Shown one piece after another: positions 34,029 through 43,823 of a DNA stretch of 47,561 nt. The stretch's first letter is position 1; each line of letters opens with the position of its first letter. Source of the stretch: Photorhabdus bodei (GTDB taxonomy: Bacteria; Pseudomonadota; Gammaproteobacteria; Enterobacterales; Enterobacteriaceae); assembly GCF_003287735.1 (NCBI RefSeq), contig NZ_NSCM01000024.1, positions 1-47,561 of the forward strand, in the 5' to 3' direction. A model generated the notes under the pieces. That model saw nothing but the letters and a program-made list of their open reading frames with translations, was not told where the DNA came from and did no database searches. Made by a program: the position numbers and the translations under genes.

Positions 34029-34937
34029 ATGTTTTTTAAATATAAATATCTTTTAAAACTAGGTATGCTCTGTAAGCAGAATATAACAAAATCAATATAC
34101 AGAAATGTATCCAGTAAAAAAATGAAACACAATATGAATTTTTGGCCTCACATAAAGATCTCAAGAAACATTAATGGCAAAATCGACTCCGTTTCATTCA
34201 ATAAGAAAAATATAAACATCAATGAATTCCCAAAAAAATCAGAAAAACCCTTAATTATTATTGCATCTGGACCATCGGTATCTACCATCAAAACAGATTT
34301 TTTTGATGATACCAAATTTGATATTATGGGTGTTAACGGTTCGTATGAATTATCACCAGAAGTGAAATTCAAATACCATGTTATAATTGACCGAACATTC
34401 ATTCTAAATAGGAAGAATATCGTTTTAAATATATTAAAAGACGATGAATTGATACTCTTCACAACAATGGATTGCCTCAACGATATCTTAATTCATTACG
34501 GTGATCTTGAATTAACATGTAAAGTCATTATTATTGAAAATATTGACCAGCCAGTTTATCAAGAGGAAAAAGAACTTTTTGAAATAAAGAGTGATGAAAT
34601 AATAATACAGAATGGCGTAGCATTCTCATTAAACTTAAATCTCGGATTCTACAACGGAACAACAGTTGCATATTCCGCTCTGCAAATAGCATTGTTTTTG
34701 GGCTATAAAAAAATATATTTCGCCGGTCTAGACATGAACAATTTTTCGAAACCAAGATTTTATGAAACCCAAAATGACCAGCTAGATACCAAATTAAATA
34801 ATAACTTACATGATTTCATCATTCCTTGTTTCAACCTAGCTCATGAAATAGCAATAAAAAGAGGAGTTAAAATTTATAATCTATCGAAAAATAGCGCTAT
34901 AAATTCATTTGAAAAGTTAGATTATAGGGAAATTTAA
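34029..34937 (+). CDS. WaaZ/RfaZ-like LPS core biosynthesis protein
   Basis: The protein has 302 residues and is basic at the N-terminus without a clear signal. The core blocks match enterobacterial WaaZ as I know it: IIIASGPSVSTIKTDFF, DIMGVNGSYELSP, HVIIDRTFILNR, then NGTTVAYSALQIALFLGYKK, IYFAGLDM, RFYETQNDQ and KIYNLSKNSAI. The first SGPS and the late IYFAGLDM are also features of sialyltransferase-like folds. WaaZ is needed for adding an extra Kdo residue to the inner core. With the acyltransferase upstream it forms a small AT-rich surface-polysaccharide unit, probably acquired. Confidence 0.78.
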   Translation: MFFKYKYLLKLGMLCKQNITKSIYRNVSSKKMKHNMNFWPHIKISRNINGKIDSVSFNKKNININEFPKKSEKPLIIIASGPSVSTIKTDFFDDTKFDIMGVNGSYELSPEVKFKYHVIIDRTFILNRKNIVLNILKDDELILFTTMDCLNDILIHYGDLELTCKVIIIENIDQPVYQEEKELFEIKSDEIIIQNGVAFSLNLNLGFYNGTTVAYSALQIALFLGYKKIYFAGLDMNNFSKPRFYETQNDQLDTKLNNNLHDFIIPCFNLAHEIAIKRGVKIYNLSKNSAINSFEKLDYREI

Positions 34938-34942
34938 GTAAT

Positions 34943-35040
34943 TATACCCTGCACTCACTCACCCCGGTCACATCGTTATCTATGCTCCCGGGGATTCGCT
35001 CCCTTGGCGTCGCGATCCATCTTGAAATCCATAGGATATA
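34943..35040 (+). repeat. ERIC element with internal deletion (98 bp)
   Basis: TATACCC joins directly to TGCACTCACTCACCCC, losing about 29 bp of the left arm. The right arm to CCATAGGATATA is intact. Confidence 0.85.
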
Positions 35041-35324
35041 TAACCATTCATCAATAATTACCATCGAAAAAAAATAAGTATTACCAGCTATCATTGAACA
35101 TTCATAAAAAACACCCTTATTAAATAATTTTTCTGTAAAATAATATTCATAAATATATTTTTGTTTTTTTAAAGTTTCTTTATTAAATAATAAAAAATTT
35201 AATTAATAGTTATTTTCCCGTGAAAAACAAATTGTTGTTCTATGCTATAGAATCAAATCATGTTAAGTAGAGTTATTACTTAAATCATTCAAATAATGTC
35301 TTAAGTAATCACCAAGGATTTACT
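35041..35324. other. AT-rich spacer before the LuxR remnant
   Basis: About 280 bp, mostly A/T runs, with no gene supported. Confidence 0.4.
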
Positions 35325-35402
35325 ATGCAAAATATAAAAAGTAAACTAAACAGTATCACTTTAATCTTAACTTGTACGAAGAATAAAAATAGAGTCATTT
35401 AA
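35325..35402 (+). pseudogene. PAS4-LuxR 5' remnant
   Basis: The 25-codon frame begins MQNIKSKLNSITLIL after a leader similar to that of the gene at 41400 (MQHIKNRPNNITPQLI). The match ends after about 13 residues and the frame soon stops. It is most likely the start of a C-type PAS4-LuxR copy whose remainder was deleted. Confidence 0.45.
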
Positions 35403-35619
35403 ACATATAAATTATATTTGATAATCTTAAAATATGAACAAGAATTCCTCCACTAAGATAAAACATACTTTGAAACGATGCAGTGTCACTTTGCTAGAAA
35501 CTCACTCATTTGGAGACCACTACAAGAAAAATAACTACCCTCTTTTACACCCTATAAATATTGATCATTTAGGGTTGCCGAGTATTATAAACTTATCATC
35601 ACTATAATAGGTCTTAATC

Positions 35620-36294
35620 ATGAAAAAAATTAATGGAACATATATTTCATCACAAATAATAAACACGATGGAAGCAAGCAATGAACCGTGGGGAATCAAA
35701 GATAAAAATTCACGCTTTATTTATGCTAACCTGGCCCTAAGATCTATTCAAAACATTCCAACGTCATTTGATTATGAAGGGCTTTTTGATGACGAACTTC
35801 CCTGGAGTGGAGCGGAGTTTGCGAAAGAATTTATTGATCATGATAAAATTGTAATAACAAAAGGGAAAAGAATCTGTTCACTTGAAACATATACATATGG
35901 AAAAGAAAAAATCTTATCGTCTTACTTCCAAGAAAAATTACCACTATATAACGATGCAAAGGAATGTATAGGCATATTTTTTCATGGATGGAAAGCCAAA
36001 GATTTTTCATTAATTAACTTACATCAATATTATAACGAGCTGCCCACCTCTATTATATTTCACCCACCAACAGATTCTTTTACCCAACGTGAATGGGATA
36101 TTATTTTCTTCTTTTTACAAAAATACACCAGGAAACAGATTGGAAAAATATTAAATATCTCTTACCGTACAGTTGAATCCCATATGACCAATATATATCA
36201 CAAGATAGGTGTTGATTCCAACCAACAACTGGAAGAATATTGTCTCATCAACAATTTCAAACGCTATGTACCCGAAAAATTTTTACTATCTTAA
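35620..36294 (+). CDS. PAS4-LuxR solo regulator
   Basis: The protein has 224 residues. The N-terminal PAS4 domain (about 10-150) has NEPWGIKDKNSRFIYANLAL, then FDYEGLFDDELPWSGAEFAKEF and CIGIFFHGWKAKDFS. The C-terminal LuxR HTH (about 158-215) has FTQREWDIIFFFLQKYTRKQ, ISYRTVESHMTNIYHKIG, and closes VPEKFLL. There is no LuxI partner. This is the PAS4-type solo family expanded in Photorhabdus, proposed to sense host- or eukaryote-derived ligands. It stands alone with its own terminator. Its PAS half is closest, in this window, to that of 44066. Confidence 0.9.
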   Translation: MKKINGTYISSQIINTMEASNEPWGIKDKNSRFIYANLALRSIQNIPTSFDYEGLFDDELPWSGAEFAKEFIDHDKIVITKGKRICSLETYTYGKEKILSSYFQEKLPLYNDAKECIGIFFHGWKAKDFSLINLHQYYNELPTSIIFHPPTDSFTQREWDIIFFFLQKYTRKQIGKILNISYRTVESHMTNIYHKIGVDSNQQLEEYCLINNFKRYVPEKFLLS

Positions 36295-36362
36295 TGATTT
36301 TATTTACTATTTCTTAGTCATAAAAAGCATGATTAAATAGTTTATCGCTGTCGGTATAATAC

Positions 36363-36390
36363 AATCTTACCATCAATGGATGGTAAGATT
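36363..36390 (+). terminator. Terminator after PAS4-LuxR 35620
   Basis: AATCTTACCATC-AATG-GATGGTAAGATT is a perfect 12-bp stem followed by ATTTC. It is a strong hairpin with a weak T run. Confidence 0.65.
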
Positions 36391-37041
36391 ATTTCAAATT
36401 ATACTGGCATAATTTTCATATATTAAAAATATCAGTTACATAAACAGCTTAATGCCTATTTAATTTTTAGGAAAAATAATTATTTCCTGTTACATTTTCT
36501 CATATTTTAAATTCACATCTTAAATAAATTTAAATTTAATTAAAAGAAAGAACTGGCCATTTCTCTCTATTATAAAACACAGCTATTTTAAATATCATAA
36601 AAAAAATAAATTATTTAAATAATCACCTAAATAATAAAATGTCATATTAACTATAAATTACAACAAAAATAATACCATTATTGAACTAATTTACCTGTGT
36701 AAAAAAGGCAATAATTTCCAATAAAAATAATTATTTATCAAAAATCCCCCTCCCTATTCTCTACCAATATCACAATTTTCCTAAGAATTAGGATATTGAA
36801 AGATTTTTAACTGGTAAATTACCTTCATCTATTGTAGAAAACACAGTTAATTATAGTAAGAAAATTTACCCAAAATTAAATCTACAATGTCATATACAAC
36901 TAAACAACTCTCGTAATAAAAATAACCATAATAATTATTTTATGAAAAAGTCTGTTATTGCTGGTAATAAAGTATTAAACTGACAATATGATTCAAACAT
37001 ATCACAACTTAAACCCAAAATGGATAAAAAGGAATTATAAT
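36391..37041. other. AT-rich spacer before PAS4-LuxR 37042
   Basis: About 650 bp of very low GC without a supported gene. It separates two members of the same family, so a decayed copy may once have been here, but I see no remnant. Confidence 0.4.
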
Positions 37042-37710
37042 ATGAGTAATCACATAACTATATCATCTCAAGTTATTAATACACTGGCAGTAAGCAACGA
37101 GCCGTGGGGAATTAAAGATAAAAATTCATGCTTTATTTACGGTAATCTAGCATTAAAATCTCTTCAGAACTTTTCAAATTCATTTGAATTTGAAGGGGTC
37201 TATGAAAATGAACTTCCTTGGGATAGCGCTAAATTTGCGGAACAATTTATTAATCATGACAAAAAGGTAATAGAAAAACAGCAGAGAATATGTTCAATCG
37301 AAACCCATATATTTGGCAAAGAGAAAATCCTATCGTCTTACTTTTTCGAAAAATCACCTTTTTACCATAAAGACGGAGATTGCATCGGAGTCATATTTCA
37401 TGGTTGGAAAGCGCAAAACTATTCATTATCCTATTTACATCAATACCACGACAAACTTCCCGCCTCAATTATGCTGCAACCACCAACTGATCTTTTTACT
37501 CAACGTGAATGGGATGTCATTTTCCTCTTTTTACAGAAAAATACCAGAAAGCAGATTGGACGGATACTGAATCTAGCCTATCGCACTGTTGAATCTTATA
37601 TGACTCGGATATACCGTAAGATAGGGGTTAATTCCAGCCAACAACTGGAAGCGTATTGTCGAGCCAATAATTTCAATCACTATATACCGGAAAAGTTTTT
37701 ATTGTCTTAG
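37042..37710 (+). CDS. PAS4-LuxR solo regulator
   Basis: The protein has 222 residues from ATG 37042 (MSNHITISSQVINTLAVS), after AAAAGGAA; an upstream in-frame start adds 18 unlikely residues. The PAS4 motifs are NEPWGIKDKNSCFIYGNLAL and CIGVIFHGWKAQNYS. The HTH has FTQREWDVIFLFLQKNTRKQ and LAYRTVESYMTRIYRKIGV. The last residues IPEKFLLS match 35620, so these two form a sub-branch apart from the large array. The opening ISSQVINT is of the A type found in the array. Confidence 0.9.
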   Translation: MSNHITISSQVINTLAVSNEPWGIKDKNSCFIYGNLALKSLQNFSNSFEFEGVYENELPWDSAKFAEQFINHDKKVIEKQQRICSIETHIFGKEKILSSYFFEKSPFYHKDGDCIGVIFHGWKAQNYSLSYLHQYHDKLPASIMLQPPTDLFTQREWDVIFLFLQKNTRKQIGRILNLAYRTVESYMTRIYRKIGVNSSQQLEAYCRANNFNHYIPEKFLLS

Positions 37711-37806
37711 ATTACGTATTTATTCCTAGTTTTTGCATGCTGTTATTATTCATTATTAATGGAGAAAATAACCCGCCCTATTGGAATATTTTATTTAAAA
37801 ATATTA

Positions 37807-37933
37807 TATACCCTATGGATTTCAAGATACATCGCGACGGCAAGCAAGCGAATCCCCGGGAGCATAGGTAACTATGTGACCGGGGTGAGCGAGTGCAGCC
37901 AACAAAGAGGCAACTTGAAAGATAACGGGTATA
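37807..37933 (-). repeat. ERIC element, full length, cutting a toxin remnant
   Basis: The 127-bp copy runs from TATACCCTATGG to GATAACGGGTATA. It is directly followed by TATATCCGTTATCTTTGAA (37931-37949), the tip of a second ERIC, giving a nested end. Confidence 0.9.
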
Positions 37934-37944
37934 TATCCGTTATC

Positions 37945-38130
37945 TTTGAATCGAATAAAAATAGCATCAAAATTACTGTCTACAGCAACTTTTAGATCAG
38001 ATGCATCCTGAATTTTTTTCGTTGATGTATTTCTCCCGCCATAGGTTTCACTGTATTTCTGATGTATTTTTTTAGGTATTACTATGCTACCACCTTTTAT
38101 AAGCATAGCTTTTATCATTGCTGGAGACAT
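37945..38130 (-). pseudogene. Orphan toxin C-terminal fragment
   Basis: The reading includes GGSIVIPKKIHQKYSETYGG RNT...KIQDASDLKVAVDSNFDAI, which matches the C-terminal tail of the adjacent toxin ([22 protein letters not shown]...[18 protein letters not shown]). Only this tail is present, and its end runs into ERIC sequence. Displaced C-terminal ends beside an intact locus are typical of polymorphic toxin systems, where old toxin ends are stored after replacement. Confidence 0.65.
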
Positions 38131-38334
38131 ATTTTAATACTTATTAGAAAAATATTTTATCAATGCTGCCTGACTACCCACTTTATCCGAAAAAAAATAA
38201 CAAGAAATTGCTCTTAATTTAAAATTTAATTAATTATTTTGTTCCTGAGAGAGTCAATTCAAATTCATCTTCAATTTAACCTTATTAAGCTGTTGATTAA
38301 TGAATTGGCTCTCAAGAAAAAACTCTTTTATTGG

Positions 38335-38802
38335 CTACCAACGCACTTCTGAAGTGGGTAAGAATGCCACTTCTTTGACACGCTCTAATAGATCATAATC
38401 AACTTGCATACTAATCGGCATATGAAAACCTAGACAAGTATATAGTTCTGTCCAGCCAATATCTTTCTTTAATCTTTTCCTCGGAGGAAGTGATTTTTCA
38501 GGTTTGCCAAACTGTTTATGAATCCATTCCCGGGACATTAGCGGCACCAAAGGAGATGGTAATTCGTTAGGAAACTGATATAGCGGTTTTTTTTCATTTA
38601 GCAAAATTAATGTAATTTCCTTTAAACGCTTTCCTTCCCGATAAAATGCTAAAAATACTCCTTCTTTTGCCATTTCCAAGCAAATAACCTCGTCACCAGG
38701 AAAACCACTTGGCTTCGTTTTATAAGGGATTAATCCTTTATCAAAAATTTCCTGATAAAACTTACCCAGATAATTAATCAATGCTTCAATGTTGGCCGCC
38801 AT
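38335..38802 (-). CDS. Immunity protein for the adjacent PAAR/pyocin toxin (DUF6392-like)
   Basis: The 155-residue soluble protein reads [20 protein letters not shown] and [20 protein letters not shown], and ends [20 protein letters not shown], a pattern I associate with the DUF6392 family found next to S-type pyocin toxins. Its ATG overlaps the toxin stop by one base (TAATG), the standard toxin-immunity coupling. Kept intact while the toxin is frameshifted, it could still protect against siblings that carry the working toxin. Confidence 0.75.
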   Translation of the reverse strand: MAANIEALINYLGKFYQEIFDKGLIPYKTKPSGFPGDEVICLEMAKEGVFLAFYREGKRLKEITLILLNEKKPLYQFPNELPSPLVPLMSREWIHKQFGKPEKSLPPRKRLKKDIGWTELYTCLGFHMPISMQVDYDLLERVKEVAFLPTSEVRW

Positions 38803-40467
38803 TATTTGTATAACTCCTGTTCCTGATTAAGTTTGTGCATTTTGGCTCTGGCATTCTCAAGTTGCCCTTCTGTCACACCATATTCCTTCAATGCTGGTTT
38901 TATCGTATTAAAATCTCGCTCAAATGCGGCATGTAAATCTTTTGAATCCTGCTCGATTTGAACAGGTGAATTCCTACCTCCATAGGTTGAGCTAAGCTTT
39001 TGGTGAACTTCTGCTGGGATGATAAGAATCGCAACATCTTTTGCCATTTCTCTTAACTCGTTTTCTTTTGCATCGGGGTATTTTTTCTTAAAATAAGCCC
39101 GAACCGCAGCAGCCGAGGGCATATGATCAGCATGCATTCCATTTCTTGGACTACCTGAAAAATTACTATACAAATCCACGTCTAACAGTTTCACCGGCGG
39201 TTTACTCAAATACACATACATCGGTGGCATATTAGGAATAGGGAGGATCAGGATATAATCACGGAAATCCTTCTCTTCTGGCATTGGCAGCGATTCAATA
39301 TCATTACCCTCTTTATCCGGGATTGGTAATACGGTTATTTGCGACGGAATAAACGGCTGCCCTTCATTTCCGGTATGCGGTGGAGCCTTGAATTCCTGTT
39401 CATTCGGCGTCCATAAAATCGTCGGTCGATTTTCTCCCGGCTCCCAGAATTCATAATTACCGGTAGTCGGATTCAATCTCATCATACGAACCGACACTTT
39501 ATCCAAACCACTTTCCGGGCTGACGTGATAGCCCTGAATCGTCATCCTTCCGCTTTTTTCATCTCTGATCCAACGAAAACGAACACGAGTCGGCGCTTTA
39601 CCGGACCGTTCCGCAATTTCACTCAGGTGATACCGATCTAAGTAGTCCTCTTCGCCTTGATTTAGCTCCGATGAATAAAACAGTCCCATTAATCCGACTG
39701 TCAACGGATTCGGTGCCGCCAGCCAGCGCCCAGCACTGGTAACGCCACCACCAACGTAACGCATCACCAATGCTTCACCGTCCGCTACCGCACCGCGAGC
39801 AGTGGCGGCCACAGCGGTAACGGCGGCTTCGGCCTTATCTTTGCTACCGCTAAACCACCGCTTATGCCACGGTAATTTTTTATCCTGCGGCTTATCCGGT
39901 TCTGGCGGGTGTTTCTTGCCCTGTGGAGGCTGTTCAGGCTCTTTGTGCCGTGACCGGCGCAGGAGATGACGGCACCTGATATATCGCCATCCTGCCAAAA
40001 TTATTTGCCGGTTCAGTCTCCGTACCGGCATCAGTACAACCTTTGGCCCGTTGGCGGGATTTGGCAAATACCGGGATCGGGGGCGGAAGCTCCTGCTTTA
40101 CCGGTGGAGGACTGGGCTGAACATCCCTCGCTTCCTTCACCGGTGATGAGAAGTTCTGCGCCGCCGTTACCGCTTGTTGACGAGGCTGATCCTGCTTCTC
40201 ATAGCTGTCCATCTCAGAATTAATAAACCGGGCCCGACAGGGGCAAGTGCTGACACTATCCAGTGTACCGGCCAACTTTCGCCCCATGTCAAACATATCG
40301 GATACACCACCGACAATGATGTAAGTACCGGGATGCTTACCACAGGTAACCTTATCCCCTTCGCGAGCCGTTGCGCGTCCATTAAATGTCATGGTGTGGT
40401 CACCAGTAATAATCTGTCCGCCACAGGTGGTTTTGTCACCAACCAGCAGGAAATATCCTATTGCCAT
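38802..40467 (-). pseudogene. PAAR-domain pyocin-S-type nuclease toxin (T6SS effector), frameshifted
   Basis: From ATG 40467 the N-terminal PAAR domain (about 1-80) reads VGDKTTCGGQIITGDHTMTF and GDKVTCGKHPGTYIIVGG. A proline-rich linker follows. Near 39945 a single frameshift separates it from the rest: APVTAQ in one frame continues [20 protein letters not shown] in the other. Then come a hydrophobic Ala/Val-rich stretch, a Pyocin_S domain ([20 protein letters not shown]...[15 protein letters not shown]), and a C-terminal nuclease-like end with [17 protein letters not shown] and TYGGRN. PAAR proteins tip the T6SS spike. As sequenced, no full-length toxin is made unless the ribosome slips. 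Confidence 0.8.
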
Positions 40468-40619
40468 CTATTCACTTCTCCATTGACTTACCACATGAAG
40501 CATGGGTTTAACTAAAATCATTGCCATATTATTACCACTTAAGTGTTAAGTGATGATCAATAATGCAAAAAATTTAAGTTAAAAAATATAGGAATATTCT
40601 GAAGTTAATGAAAATCAGG

Positions 40620-40721
40620 TCAATTTTTTGCCTCCGGCGTTACCTCGTCGGCACTGTCAAAGCAGAAAATCATTGATACAAACTGCGGGATATGGGGTAA
40701 GAACGTGATTGTGACAAACAT
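40620..40721 (-). other. Possible C-terminal gene remnant in intergenic DNA
   Basis: A 33-codon frame from ATG 40721 reads MFVTITFLPHIPQFVSMIFC and ends FDSADEVTPEAKN. The DNA here is clearly richer in GC than its surroundings, which looks like leftover coding sequence upstream of the PAAR gene. I cannot name the family. Confidence 0.3.
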
Positions 40722-41399
40722 CTAAGTGGAACTTGAAATGCAACTTTATATCTCGGACTATACCATTTTAAGTAAGTTTTTTATTTAATTATTCTTCGAT
40801 AATTTAATTTTATAGAATTTACCTAACCTTAATTTTATTTAAGAATAGCCATTGTCCGCAGTAGGCAAATTCAAACTCGGTTTTTAGATTGAAAACTCTA
40901 TTTAGTTGATTATTCTGATAATTCCAAAATATGATTTATCTAATTACAATGCTCTACATGCGCCGTTTAAAAAGCATTCTTTAATTGATCGAATATTATT
41001 CCGATTAAATGCCATTTTTTCGCCATTATTCCGCTCCAAAAATAACACCTTCTTTTTCATTCTATTACCTATCATCGTTATAACAACCACTCCCTCACGC
41101 TTTGGTTAATAACAGAAAATTTTTGATCTACGTCACTTAATTACTCATGATTTAAAAAGCTTATTCATTAATTTTGCTGTTTAGTAAGTAAACTAAAATG
41201 TTTTTATACAAAATAGTATTTTTAGTTATATTCGTTAATGTTAAAAGTATCATTATATAACAATAAAAGGCTTAATTAATAAATATATGTATTTTGACGA
41301 GCAAGTTATTATATTCTATTATATTACCAAGGCATTTTGAGTATAATTAGTTAACAAACATGTCAGATAACAACTGAAATAATCGTTCAGGAGTCACCA
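40722..41399. other. AT-rich region upstream of the PAS4-LuxR array
   Basis: About 680 bp. One 67-codon hydrophobic frame (40906-41109) lacks a ribosome site and is not credible. The last bases, CAGGAGTCACC, are the ribosome site of 41400. The array promoter is likely here. Confidence 0.4.
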
Positions 41400-42092
41400 A
41401 TGCAACATATAAAAAACAGACCTAATAATATCACCCCACAATTAATTCATATGTGGGAAAACAGTGATGAACCTTGGGGAGCCAAAGATCTCCAATCAAG
41501 ATTTATTTACGCCAATTCCGCTTTTTATCAACTACACAATTTGCCCGAAGATTTTGATATTACCGGGCTTACAACAGGTGAATTACCCTCACCTATTGCA
41601 GAATATGAAAAAGAATTCCACCGTCAGGATCAAAAAGTTCTTCAAACTATGCAACGCGTTAGTTCACTAGAAACGCATCCATTTGAAGAACATAAGATTA
41701 AGCAAATCTATCTTTGTAATAAATACCCACTTTGTGATGAAGATGGCAATTGTATTGGGCTCACTTTTCATATGTGCAAAACCCAAAACTTTTCTACTGC
41801 TTACTATTATGATAAAACCCCTCCGGCAACGTTGGAATTTATCGCCCCTAATGACAAATTGACACAAACTGAATGGGAAGTTCTCTTTCTAACTCTGCGC
41901 TCATTAGATGAAGAGAAAATCGGTGAAGAGTTAATGATAAGTGCCGAAGATGTGGTTAATCATATTCAATCAATTTACCAAAAATTCAATTTATCATTAC
42001 ACGAAGAATTGAAAGATTTCTGCAAAGAAAATAAACTTGACGTTTATATTCCCGCAAGATTTGTCACTATCGGTAGTATGGAATTGAATTGA
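41400..42092 (+). CDS. PAS4-LuxR protein, C-type, with altered HTH
   Basis: The protein has 230 residues. The PAS4 half has NSDEPWGAKDLQSRFIYANS and CIGLTFHMCKTQNFS, more divergent than the other copies. The HTH region reads LTQTEWEVLFLTLRSLDEEK, then MISAEDVVNHIQSIYQKFNL. Where all neighbours have KQIG and ISYRTVE.H, this one has EKIG and ISAEDVVNH, so the basic DNA-contact residues are replaced by acidic ones. It closes ARFVTIGSMELN. I name it C-type because short pieces of its 3' end recur later in the array. It probably binds DNA poorly or not at all. Confidence 0.85.
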   Translation: MQHIKNRPNNITPQLIHMWENSDEPWGAKDLQSRFIYANSAFYQLHNLPEDFDITGLTTGELPSPIAEYEKEFHRQDQKVLQTMQRVSSLETHPFEEHKIKQIYLCNKYPLCDEDGNCIGLTFHMCKTQNFSTAYYYDKTPPATLEFIAPNDKLTQTEWEVLFLTLRSLDEEKIGEELMISAEDVVNHIQSIYQKFNLSLHEELKDFCKENKLDVYIPARFVTIGSMELN

Positions 42093-42142
42093 TTATAAAA
42101 TTAAAAATCTAATTTTAAGGTTAGAAAAATAGGGGTAATAAC

Positions 42143-42823
42143 ATGGACAATAAACTAATTATTTCATCTCAAGTTATTAATACAATGGAACAGAGTAATG
42201 CCCCCTGGGCAATAAAGGATAAAAACTCACGTTTCATTTATGCCAATCAAGGATGTAAACATCTTCAAAACATTTCAAGCTCCTTTGACTATGGGGGACG
42301 TTACGATGATGAAATTCCTTGGGGTGGTGCCGAATTTGCCAAAGAATATATCATTCATGATCAAAAAGTAATGGAAAAAGAAGAAAGAATATGTTTACTT
42401 TTAACACATAAATTTGGAAAAGAACAAATTCTTTCGTCTTATTTTTTTGAAAAATACCCTTTTTATCATGAAGACGGAAGCTGTATGGGAACGATATTTC
42501 ATGGTTGGCAAGTCCAGGATTTCTCATTCACCCGGCTATTTCATGGAAAATTGCCAGCCAATATTATGTTCCAACCACCGACCGATCTCTTTACTCAACG
42601 GGAATGGGATGTTATTTTTCTGATGTTACACAAATATACCAGCAAGCAAATCGGTAGAATGTTAAATATTTCCTACCGTACGGTTGAAACCCATATCTCA
42701 CGCATATATAAACGACTTGGTCTTCATTCTAGTCGTCAATTAGAAGAATATTGTCGCGCCAATGATTATGATCTCTATGTACCAGAAAGGTTTGTGCATC
42801 CAGAAAGCAGAATGTTTCCTTAA
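42143..42823 (+). CDS. PAS4-LuxR solo, A-type (array copy A1)
   Basis: The 226-residue protein opens MDNKLIISSQVINTMEQSNA (A-type start). The PAS4 motifs are PWAIKDKNSRFIYANQGC and MGTIFHGWQVQDFS. The HTH has FTQREWDVIFLMLHKYTSKQ, ISYRTVETHISRIYKRLGLH and closes VPERFVHPESRMFP, the A-type end. It lies 50 bp after 41400 and 29 bp before the next unit, so the array reads as one operon. It looks intact. Confidence 0.9.
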   Translation: MDNKLIISSQVINTMEQSNAPWAIKDKNSRFIYANQGCKHLQNISSSFDYGGRYDDEIPWGGAEFAKEYIIHDQKVMEKEERICLLLTHKFGKEQILSSYFFEKYPFYHEDGSCMGTIFHGWQVQDFSFTRLFHGKLPANIMFQPPTDLFTQREWDVIFLMLHKYTSKQIGRMLNISYRTVETHISRIYKRLGLHSSRQLEEYCRANDYDLYVPERFVHPESRMFP

Positions 42824-42852
42824 TCCTTAGATTAAAAGGAGTTATCACTAGT

Positions 42853-43062
42853 ATGAAGAAGAACTATACAATATCACCTCAGATTATTAATACAATGGAG
42901 ATGAACAATGAGCCGTTGGGAATAATGAATAGTTCTTCAAACTTTATCTACGGCAATGCAGCTAAAAAAAATTTATTCATAATTTTAAAAAATTATTTGA
43001 TTATGAAGGGTTTTATGATTATGAACTATCCTAGGGTTTTGGATAGTCGTGAGTTAAATTGA
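42853..43062 (+). pseudogene. Truncated PAS4-LuxR unit: B-type 5' end fused to C-type 3' tail
   Basis: It opens MKKNYTISPQIINTMEMNNE, the B-type start, followed by part of the PAS domain (SSSNFIYGNAAKKN). An A-run frameshift follows; FDYEGFYDYEL is readable in the next frame. The final codons, DSRELN, match the end of the C-type gene 41400 (GSMELN), as does the spacer that follows. So about 500 bp of B and nearly all of a C-type gene are deleted between them. It retains the normal ribosome site AAAAGGAG. Confidence 0.75.
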
Positions 43063-43112
43063 TTATAAGATTAAAAATCTAATTTTAAGGCTAAAGAAAA
43101 AGGAGTAATAAC

Positions 43113-43793
43113 ATGAGCAATAAACTAATTATTTCATCTCAAGTTATTAATACAATGGAACAGAGTAATGATCCTTGGGGAATAAAAGATGAAAATTCAT
43201 GCCTTATTTATGTTAATTTGGCATTAAAATCTCTTCATAATGTTTCAAATTCTTTTAACTATGAAGGACTTTTCGATTATGAAATTCCTTGGAATGGTGC
43301 TGAATTTGCTAAAGAACACGTGACTCAAGATAAAATAGTGGTGGAAGAAGAAAAAAGAATATGTTCACTCGAAACACATCTATTTGGGAAAGAACAAATT
43401 CTGTCATCCTATTTTTGTGAAAAATATCCTCTTTACCACGAAGACGGAAGCTGTATGGGAACGATATTTCATGGTTGGCAAGTCCAGGATTTCTCATTCA
43501 CCCGGCTATTTCATGGAAAACTTCCGGCGTCTATATTATTTCAGCCACCGACTGATCGCTTTACTCAACGGGAATGGGATGTTATTTTTTTGATGTTACA
43601 CAAATATACCAGTAAGCAAATCGGTACAATATTAAATATTTCCTATCGTACGGTTGAAAACCATATCTCACGCATATGTAAACGAATTGGTCTTCATTCT
43701 AGCCGTCAATTGGAAGAATATTGTCGCACCAATGATTATGATCTCTATGTGCCAAAAAGATTTGTGCAATCTGGAAGCAGAATGCTCCCTTAA
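43113..43793 (+). CDS. PAS4-LuxR solo, mosaic: A-type front, B-type back (A2)
   Basis: The 226-residue protein opens MSNKLIISSQVINTMEQSND, an A-type start. The PAS4 motifs are PWGIKDENSCLIYVNLAL and MGTIFHGWQVQDFS. From the HTH on it switches to the B-type: ISYRTVENHISRICKRIGLH and closing VPKRFVQSGSRMLP, where A1 and A3 have VETHISRIYKRLG and VPERFVHPESRMFP. This is a recombinant. The HTH is intact. Confidence 0.88.
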   Translation: MSNKLIISSQVINTMEQSNDPWGIKDENSCLIYVNLALKSLHNVSNSFNYEGLFDYEIPWNGAEFAKEHVTQDKIVVEEEKRICSLETHLFGKEQILSSYFCEKYPLYHEDGSCMGTIFHGWQVQDFSFTRLFHGKLPASILFQPPTDRFTQREWDVIFLMLHKYTSKQIGTILNISYRTVENHISRICKRIGLHSSRQLEEYCRTNDYDLYVPKRFVQSGSRMLP

Positions 43794-43823
43794 CCCTTAG
43801 ATTAAAAAGGAGTTGTTACTGAT

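Noticed and set aside
37759..37995. 78-codon plus-strand frame
   Set aside because: Mostly ERIC sequence with no ribosome site.
40906..41109. 67-codon hydrophobic frame before the LuxR array
   Set aside because: No start context and AT-rich composition give long hydrophobic frames by chance.
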